Made by a program: the position numbers and the translations under genes. A DNA stretch of 29,662 nt from a virus. Below are positions 24,490 through 29,662 of the stretch, piece by piece; position 1 is the stretch's first letter; the number at the start of each line of letters is the position of its first letter. Location: positions 1 through 29,662 of IMG/VR virus record IMGVR_UViG_3300005537_000438; one strand, given 5' to 3'. The notes beneath the pieces were generated by a model. It had not been told where the DNA came from. It worked only from the letters and a program-made list of their open reading frames with translations, and searched no databases.

Positions 24490-26319
24490 CTAGGCCCATG
24501 CACTCACTTTGACGCCGCCTGTGCCATTGAGCACTGCTGTGCCTCCTGACGGGACAAATACGTGGAGAGTGGTCATGGGAATGTTGACCCACTCCACCAT
24601 CACTGAGTTTGCGCTAGGCGACGGGAGGCTCGGACTGCCAATAGTGGCAGTCACATCGGCATCCCAGTAGACTGTGCCGCCTGACTCGTTTTGTATTCGG
24701 ACACGCCGTGCGACTGTACTTGCTCCAGCAAATGTAATAGGATTATCGGCATTGACCGTTAGACTACTGGCCGAGAGGGCCAGTTTTCCGCCCGCACCAC
24801 TCAGCGTGACCACTGGTGTTGAAAATGGGGAGGGAATGGCATGAGCAGTAACGGTGATTTGCCCAGTGGCATACCCGCTGATACGCGATCGAATGGTTTG
24901 GAGTCCCGCACACGACGCCTGGAAGATGCCTGTGGTTGCCGTACTCATCCCAAAGACATTGGTGCCCAGTTGTGTGGCCTGAAGCCCATAAAAATTGACC
25001 CCATCTTCACTGCCCTCGAAATTCACGGTTCCTTGATAGGTACCCGTGACAGTAAAAGTCACCGTACCCATGCCAAGGACAGAGAGTGTCGCTCCGTTAC
25101 TGTTCGCGCTTGCACTGCTTTGTAGAGTCGTGGAAATAAAGGCAGTTGCTGATGCTTTGACAGAAAGGTTCCCATTGACATCGATGGTTGCTTGCCTCCA
25201 CGGGCAGACTCCATCAGAAAGTTGCACATTGTTGCGTGCGGTATCGCTCACGTGGACGGTATTGCAAATCAGTTGTCCGTTGGTGGGAGGAGCACCCGCC
25301 CCTGCTGCGGCCATCATTTTTAATGGAAGCGTATTGAGATTTGGGCCTGGTGCGCCTGTAAAGGTTTGTGCGACTACGTTATCCAGACTGTCGATGCACC
25401 AATAGGTATGATCACCTCGATAAAACATGTGATAGTAGTGGACACCAGCATCCTGTGGTTGTTTTCTTGTTCCTGTAGCTTGTGAGAGGTCCGCGATTTG
25501 CTGCCTGACACCTCCCTGATACATGACAGCAAAGAGCCTACCACCAATGGCTATCTCAAACCCTGCGGCATCGACCAGTGGAGCAAAGGCAGTGGGGATA
25601 GCGGGAGAGGTTCCTGTTCCCCAGAAAAAATAGGTATTCGGGATGTAGGGATAGGGAACGTTATTCCCATACGTGATTTGAAGCCATCCCGGATTCGCTG
25701 GTCCAAATGTCGGCTGACTTTCCAGACAACTCCATCCATTTGCGAGCGTTCCCGTTCCGAGCCTCGTATCCGTCGCCTCATTGAGGGCGGCAATACCTCC
25801 TCGTCCCCATGTTGGCGTTTTCCATCGATTCACGGTATCTAGTCCTGTATCAAAGGAATCCAGAAAGAGTTGTGTTGGCTCCATGCTCACCCGCAACTCT
25901 CCAGGCGCAAAGACGGTCGCTTGATAATTGTCCGTTGATGCAGGTCCATTCAGTGTTGTTATGGAACTCCCGACACTCACCACGTTGAGCGGCGTCTGAT
26001 CAGACGCGATGGCAACAGGGAGGGAAGCAGACATGGTAATCTGCCCAAGTGCAAGCGATACTCCTCCTACTTGTGTAATGTTGTCAGAGAGAGCACCGGA
26101 TGCATTGATAGCAAGCTGGTTACCTATATTGAAAAGAGCGACATGGGCATTATTCGAGGAGTCCACCGCCATTGAGTTCGCAGCGTTGTACACGGCAATA
26201 TGTAGATTGTTGTTGGCATCTACCGCAGCCTGGTTTGTTCCGGCTACGTCAACAATCTTCACATTTCCAATGGTATTACTTCCTGCTGGAAGAGAAGACC
26301 CAATATTAACAGTAGACAT
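24490..26319 (-). CDS. Modular fibre/adhesin-like protein
   Basis: In this 609-aa protein, the N-terminal 130 residues share modules with the 416-aa neighbour (LPAGSNTIGNV, ITQVGGVSLALGQITMSASL, PVAIASDQ). The middle (about 145-370) looks like a lectin-type sandwich with LFLDSFDTGLDTVNRWKTPT and many aromatics. It is followed by a phage beta domain (about 400-500, VTFTVTGTYQGTVNFEGSED) and a final domain (about 510-609) ending near HVFVPSGGTAVLNGTGGV. It probably binds surface polymers as part of the virion. The ATG is at 26319, 15 bases after the stop of the previous gene, with a weak ribosome site (GAAAGCG), so expression may depend on coupling. No enzyme motif was seen. Confidence 0.65.
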   Translation of the reverse strand: MSTVNIGSSLPAGSNTIGNVKIVDVAGTNQAAVDANNNLHIAVYNAANSMAVDSSNNAHVALFNIGNQLAINASGALSDNITQVGGVSLALGQITMSASLPVAIASDQTPLNVVSVGSSITTLNGPASTDNYQATVFAPGELRVSMEPTQLFLDSFDTGLDTVNRWKTPTWGRGGIAALNEATDTRLGTGTLANGWSCLESQPTFGPANPGWLQITYGNNVPYPYIPNTYFFWGTGTSPAIPTAFAPLVDAAGFEIAIGGRLFAVMYQGGVRQQIADLSQATGTRKQPQDAGVHYYHMFYRGDHTYWCIDSLDNVVAQTFTGAPGPNLNTLPLKMMAAAGAGAPPTNGQLICNTVHVSDTARNNVQLSDGVCPWRQATIDVNGNLSVKASATAFISTTLQSSASANSNGATLSVLGMGTVTFTVTGTYQGTVNFEGSEDGVNFYGLQATQLGTNVFGMSTATTGIFQASCAGLQTIRSRISGYATGQITVTAHAIPSPFSTPVVTLSGAGGKLALSASSLTVNADNPITFAGASTVARRVRIQNESGGTVYWDADVTATIGSPSLPSPSANSVMVEWVNIPMTTLHVFVPSGGTAVLNGTGGVKVSAWA

Positions 26320-26334
26320 ACAACGCTTTCATGA

Positions 26335-27585
26335 TTAGATATATCCAACGGTAACGGCAGGCGTACTTGCACCGCCCGGTGCCTGAATGCCTGTAGATGC
26401 GATAAATTGGAAATCATAGACGGACCCAGCTGCTGCATTAGCAGGAACAACACCCAGGATGTTTCCAGTGGTACTTCCACCTGTGGCATTGTCGTAAAAC
26501 GTGAGTGCCGCAGTGCCCGAGGTCGTGATCATGACACGACATAATCGTCCTGCACCACTCTTGACCACCGTGTTCGTTGCTGCCGCTGCAATGGCTGATG
26601 TGGAGATACCTCCAGGACTGATGACGCCAATCATGGTCGTGTTATTGGATGGAAGCGTGACGCCAAGCGAACTCTGGTTGCTAGCAAACGTCACCGGAAC
26701 ACTTGCAGACATGGTCGTCTGCCCGAGAGCTAAAGAGGAACCGCCTACTTGGGTAATATTGGAGGTCCAGGGACCGCTGGCCTGTGTGACTGCACCAATC
26801 GTATTTCCACCTGCTGGAAGTGCTGCGTTGATGGTGACGTTGAAGGTATCTACGCCGGTCGTCACGATGGCTGCGCCACGCGCTGAATATTGCGCATCGA
26901 CCGCCTGCCCGGTTGTGACGGTCGGCTGCGTGGTGTTAAATGCTCCACCGATCTTGACCGGGTTATTGGCATTGGAGGCACCGGATGCCACCATACCCGC
27001 AACAGGCAAGGGTCCTGCCTGGTCTGATGCAATTACCACCGGGAGAGAGTTGGCAGAGGTCTTCGATCCGAGCAGTTGGTTGGCACTTGCGTCACGGAGA
27101 TTGACATGAATGGCGCGGTTATTCGTGACCCTGATGGTACCTTCCTGACCAGAAGTCAACGCAGCAGCGGAATCATTGAAGACGCCACCAGTTGGCACCA
27201 GCGCAGAAGTGCCTGCTGTCCATGCCACTTCATCGACGACGGAAAAACCTGACCCGCCGCCACTCTTGATGTTGACATCGATGGCGCTAGAGGTGCTCGT
27301 GATAGCATTGCCTGTGCCATCCGTGAGACCAACTTTGATGATCCCGGTCGCAGCAGTGGCAATGGCGGAACCGGCAACTTGTACAAAATTCGTGGGGAGA
27401 TTGCTTTGGTTGCTCGCAATGACCACAGGAAGCGAGGAGGCCATGACTGCCTGACCAAGCGAGACAGCAGATCCGCTGGCCTGGATATTGACGTTGCCGA
27501 TGGTATTGCCGCCAGCGGGCAACGCGGCATTGACGTTCACTGGAACCGGATTACTTGTTGAGTTGCCTACATTGACAGTTGACAT
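26335..27585 (-). CDS. Modular fibre-like repeat protein
   Basis: This 416-aa protein is built from repeated short modules. ALPAGGNTIG occurs twice (about residues 20-30 and 255-265), each followed by LGQ.xM..S.PV.[FI]AS(N/D)Q. A similar module starts the 609-aa gene. The C-terminal domain (about 335-416, GAGRLCRVMITTSGTAALTF to GNILGVVPANAAAGSVYDF) is the same domain as the end of the 147-aa protein. Composition is rich in Ala, Ser, Thr and Gly with few charges, typical of virion fibres or capsid decorations. The ATG at 27585 follows GGGAAGAGCG. No catalytic motif, coiled coil or membrane anchor is visible. The exact role is unknown. Confidence 0.65.
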   Translation of the reverse strand: MSTVNVGNSTSNPVPVNVNAALPAGGNTIGNVNIQASGSAVSLGQAVMASSLPVVIASNQSNLPTNFVQVAGSAIATAATGIIKVGLTDGTGNAITSTSSAIDVNIKSGGGSGFSVVDEVAWTAGTSALVPTGGVFNDSAAALTSGQEGTIRVTNNRAIHVNLRDASANQLLGSKTSANSLPVVIASDQAGPLPVAGMVASGASNANNPVKIGGAFNTTQPTVTTGQAVDAQYSARGAAIVTTGVDTFNVTINAALPAGGNTIGAVTQASGPWTSNITQVGGSSLALGQTTMSASVPVTFASNQSSLGVTLPSNNTTMIGVISPGGISTSAIAAAATNTVVKSGAGRLCRVMITTSGTAALTFYDNATGGSTTGNILGVVPANAAAGSVYDFQFIASTGIQAPGGASTPAVTVGYI

Positions 27586-27612
27586 CGCTCTTCCCTCTCC
27601 CCCTCACATACC

Positions 27613-28056
27613 TTAGTAATAGCAAATAGTGACGCTACAGCAGGATGCCACCGAGTTCGCCACAATCCCAAGGGCGGCAGGACTGTTAAATGCGTAGACC
27701 GATCCAACCGCCGCATTGGCCGGTATCGCCCCGATGATCGTTCCGCTTGCCTGACTCGCATTGTCGTAGATGTTGAGTTGTGCTGGTCCGCTGGTGGTCA
27801 CGATCACCGTCGCAAGACGCCCTGCACTGTTTCTTACCACGGTAACACCGCTATTGGACGGCACAGGAAAGGTAGCCGTTCCACCAAAGACCACCACGAC
27901 AGGTGCTGAAACATTCCCTAACCCGTCTGTTGATGCAGGACCACCCTGCAAGGCCGTCAAGTTGCTTCCACTGGTGCCAGGGATATACACGGCAGACACA
28001 GGAAATTGGTTGGTTGTTAAAGGGGTGGTCGAGGTTGGTGTTGTGCCAAAGCTCAT
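27613..28056 (-). CDS. Short fibre-like protein sharing its C-terminal domain with the next gene
   Basis: In this 147-aa protein, residues about 15-65 form a variable head (FPVSAVYIPGTSGSNLTALQ, GGPASTDGLG). Residues about 70-147 are the same domain that ends the 416-aa protein: NSAGRLATVIVTTSGPAQLN, NIYDNASQASGTIIGAIPAN and AAVGSVYAF in the same order. It is beta-rich and unlikely to be an enzyme. The start ATG at 28056 follows AAGGGGG. It is probably a minimal version of the same virion fibre or decoration family, derived by duplication and module loss. Its function is not known. Confidence 0.6.
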   Translation of the reverse strand: MSFGTTPTSTTPLTTNQFPVSAVYIPGTSGSNLTALQGGPASTDGLGNVSAPVVVVFGGTATFPVPSNSGVTVVRNSAGRLATVIVTTSGPAQLNIYDNASQASGTIIGAIPANAAVGSVYAFNSPAALGIVANSVASCCSVTICYY

Positions 28057-28112
28057 GCCACGCCCCCTTCCACCTTTGCATACCGTTTCTCAAACACGCT
28101 ATAAAATACAGT

Positions 28113-28141
28113 GTTATGCATTGCCCAACATAACGGGTTAT
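28113..28141 (-). other. Intergenic hairpin with competing arms
   Basis: In the 97-base gap between the 296-aa and 147-aa genes, CATAAC (28129-28134) can pair with GTTATG (28113-28118, loop of 10). Alternatively its ATAA part can pair with TTAT (28138-28141, loop of 4). The two pairings exclude each other. On the minus strand the first hairpin is followed by the T-rich ACTGTATTTTATA. It could be a weak terminator or RNA switch, but the stems are short. Confidence 0.3.
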
Positions 28142-28153
28142 AGGTTTATTAGG

Positions 28154-29044
28154 CTAGAATTCGCACCATTCAAAGGCAACATCAAATGTTGCGGCAGTGG
28201 AAAAGGCTGTTGCCACCAGGTTGACGCAGAGTCCCTGAGCTACACCGCGAAGTGTCGGGCATTGCGAGGGACGACCTCCACCAAACTCCTGAATATAGCG
28301 ATCAGGGGCGACATCTAAGGTTGATGTTGGGACGATATTGAGGATGATCTTCGAGGCACTGATGATACCTGCAACCGTCCCCAGGCCTCCTGGGTTTGCT
28401 GTATATCCTAAGACCGTTGCTGTCGCTGCTGGACTGTTACTGTCATACGCAACCAGATTGGTTGGTGCAGAACTTGTTCCTGTTGTATTCACAGATGATC
28501 GTTTGATAAGCTGGACTTCAGACACAATCGGGGTCGTGATGGTCGTACCCACAATGGTCACTTTCGTCACTTTAACTGTCTTGGTTGCGCTTCCATAGAT
28601 GGTGAAGAGATCAGTACATCCAGTGACAGCCACCAGTGCCTGCATCGATGCCGAATAGGTGGCGTAGCCTCCATCAATCGGGCTATTCGTTGAAGGGACC
28701 ATCGCCGTTGGATTAGCGGTATAGGCCGTGTAGGCAATACCAGCACTTCCTGCGCTATCAGTGTAGGAGGTCACACCCGGACCAACCGTCGCAAGGAGGT
28801 TGCCGTTCTTCAGAATACGGGTTCCTATAACCCCCGCCTGAGCTGCCCAGGAAAGCGTATTATTGGCTGTTGAGGCATTGTTTGCTCCGGTCACCGTTGT
28901 TGGGCTAGGTATAGAATCCTGGCCGGATGCGTTGACAAAGACGATGGAATAGGTAATCGCCGCACTGGCTCCAACAGCATTTTGGACAACCGTTGGGGCA
29001 GGAGGCGTCGTGAGAAAATCGGCGGCACCTGGATTGAGTGGCAT
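28154..29044 (-). CDS. Fibronectin-like virion protein
   Basis: In this 296-aa protein, residues about 15-105 form a fibronectin type III-like sandwich, with ITYSIVFVNASGQDSIPSP, TLSWAAQAGVIGTRILKNG and TSYTDSAG in the usual order. After a flexible Pro/Thr part comes a C-terminal beta domain (about 125-296) ending in YIQEFGGGRPSQCPTLRGVA and VAFEWCEF. The ATG at 29044 follows AGGAG with about 7-base spacing. It starts the block of fibre-like genes. Similar sandwich proteins decorate phage heads or tails and bind weakly to sugars. The family of the C-terminal domain was not named with confidence. Confidence 0.65.
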   Translation of the reverse strand: MPLNPGAADFLTTPPAPTVVQNAVGASAAITYSIVFVNASGQDSIPSPTTVTGANNASTANNTLSWAAQAGVIGTRILKNGNLLATVGPGVTSYTDSAGSAGIAYTAYTANPTAMVPSTNSPIDGGYATYSASMQALVAVTGCTDLFTIYGSATKTVKVTKVTIVGTTITTPIVSEVQLIKRSSVNTTGTSSAPTNLVAYDSNSPAATATVLGYTANPGGLGTVAGIISASKIILNIVPTSTLDVAPDRYIQEFGGGRPSQCPTLRGVAQGLCVNLVATAFSTAATFDVAFEWCEF

Positions 29045-29086
29045 AACATTTCTCCTCTTCTTCTCTCTACTTCCCCTGAAAGCGGG

Positions 29087-29323
29087 TTAGATCTGTGTAT
29101 CCGTCTGCCCAAACGTGTGCTGCAAATGCTCTGTTAAACGACGCAGAACATGAGTAGCAATCGTCTCTAATGTCGTTTCACCAATGGTATGCTCAGTGTG
29201 AGCCTGCCTTTCCAAGGACTCAAGACGCTGTTCAATGGCGACAAGGCGCTGTTCTGGCGTCTTCACTTCCTCGACCACGGTCGCAGTAGTCGAGAGGACT
29301 GGCATGGCTTTTGTTTGTTTCAT
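29087..29323 (-). CDS. Small coiled-coil protein
   Basis: This 78-aa protein starts at the ATG at 29323, which has AAGAGAAAG about 10 bases upstream; an in-frame upstream ATG at 29374 has no better signal. Residues about 20-48 form a coiled coil (TPEQRLVAIEQRLESLERQ), followed by an amphipathic helix (TTLETIATHVLRRLTEHL). The family was not recognised. It could be a small oligomeric virion or assembly protein. It lies between the partial coiled-coil gene and the fibronectin-like gene and is probably co-transcribed with both. Confidence 0.55.
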   Translation of the reverse strand: MKQTKAMPVLSTTATVVEEVKTPEQRLVAIEQRLESLERQAHTEHTIGETTLETIATHVLRRLTEHLQHTFGQTDTQI

Positions 29324-29433
29324 CCTGCATTCTTTCTCTTTTATGAGAGGCGACGGATCGGGCGAGGCGATCACCCACTACGAACACAGCATCCACACCG
29401 CGCCTCCCCCTCACCGTCCTCTTCCCGTCGCCT

Positions 29434-29661
29434 CTAGTGCTCGCCCGTCTTCTGGATCACTGGTTTACGAACGCTGCTTGCTGTCGTCGTGCCGGGAGCA
29501 GGAGTTGCATGCTTCTCCAGTGCTGTTACACGCTCACTCAACTCCTGATGTGCCTTTGTCAACAGTTCATGGTCATCACGGAGTTGGACATGAGCCGCAT
29601 GCAGTTTTGTATGAGCCTCTGCCAACACCTGATGCTCTGCTTGTGTGACATGTTGTTGCAT
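29434..29661 (-). CDS. Coiled-coil protein, possibly cut by the window edge
   Basis: At least 75 aa are encoded. Residues about 5-50 form a long helix with A-H and L at regular spacing (AEAHTKLHAAHVQL, LLTKAHQELSERVTALEKH), followed by a Pro/Thr-rich linker and a basic end. The first visible ATG is at 29661, one base from the window end, so the true start and any ribosome site may lie outside. The family was not recognised. It is the first gene of the visible operon and may be a scaffold-like or fibre-associated small protein. Confidence 0.5.
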   Translation of the reverse strand: MQQHVTQAEHQVLAEAHTKLHAAHVQLRDDHELLTKAHQELSERVTALEKHATPAPGTTTASSVRKPVIQKTGEH

Positions 29662-29662
29662 A

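Noticed and set aside
1-29662. Diversity-generating retroelement acting on the adhesin genes
   Set aside because: No reverse transcriptase gene and no template/variable repeat pair were seen in the window, despite the large adhesin-like proteins.
1-29662. tRNA genes, integrase or attachment sites
   Set aside because: No cloverleaf-like sequence, integrase gene or duplicated att-like core was recognised, so lytic or temperate life style cannot be decided here.

Overview
This window is the structural and lysis half of a tailed phage or prophage with a long-tail (siphovirus-like) layout. Almost every gene is on the minus strand, so the cluster reads from right to left. The marker genes are an HK97 gp10-like connector, a probable tail terminator, a major tail protein, a tail assembly chaperone with a -1 frameshift, a 1652-residue tape measure protein, hub and baseplate proteins, an amidase and a holin-like protein. 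The host cannot be fixed from sequence alone. Roughly balanced GC, GTG and TTG starts behind strong Shine-Dalgarno sequences, an LGFP-like wall-binding tail on the endolysin and very large beta-rich adhesin genes suggest a phage of a Gram-positive-like soil bacterium. Actinobacteria or Ktedonobacteria-like Chloroflexota are possible, but this is only inference.

Right part (29661 to 21235): two small coiled-coil proteins come first, one running off the window edge. A block of beta-rich, modular, fibre- or adhesin-like proteins follows (296, 147, 416, 609 and 997 aa), then an 80-aa protein with five 9-residue repeats. These lie upstream of the head-tail connectors, so they may be head fibres or capsid decorations and not tail fibres. 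Next come a 106-aa BppU-like protein, the gp10-like protein, a terminator-like protein and a 99-aa protein (21231 to 19669).

Middle (19585 to 4066): the major tail protein carries two related beta inserts. The gpG/gpGT pair has a T TTT TTG slippery site, and the tape measure follows. A baseplate hub then appears to be split into an N-terminal gene (8303-11221) and a C-terminal gene (4066-6870), with two unrelated genes and a repeat-bearing extension between the halves.

Left part (4035 to 1): a coiled-coil/TM XhlA-like protein, a PilJ-like membrane sensor protein, a DUF6527-like protein, an amidase endolysin and a holin-like protein are followed by a perfect 18-bp hairpin that probably ends the operon.

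Two free-standing homing-type endonuclease genes (HNH at 1665-2543, GIY-YIG at 17067-17996) are inserted on the opposite strand between phage genes. Although their protein bodies are unrelated, they share a promoter style, a structured and covarying 5' leader hairpin and the first few codons. A third, degraded copy of part of this leader may lie at 65-115 with no gene behind it. This shared leader and the split hub are the most unusual features of the window.
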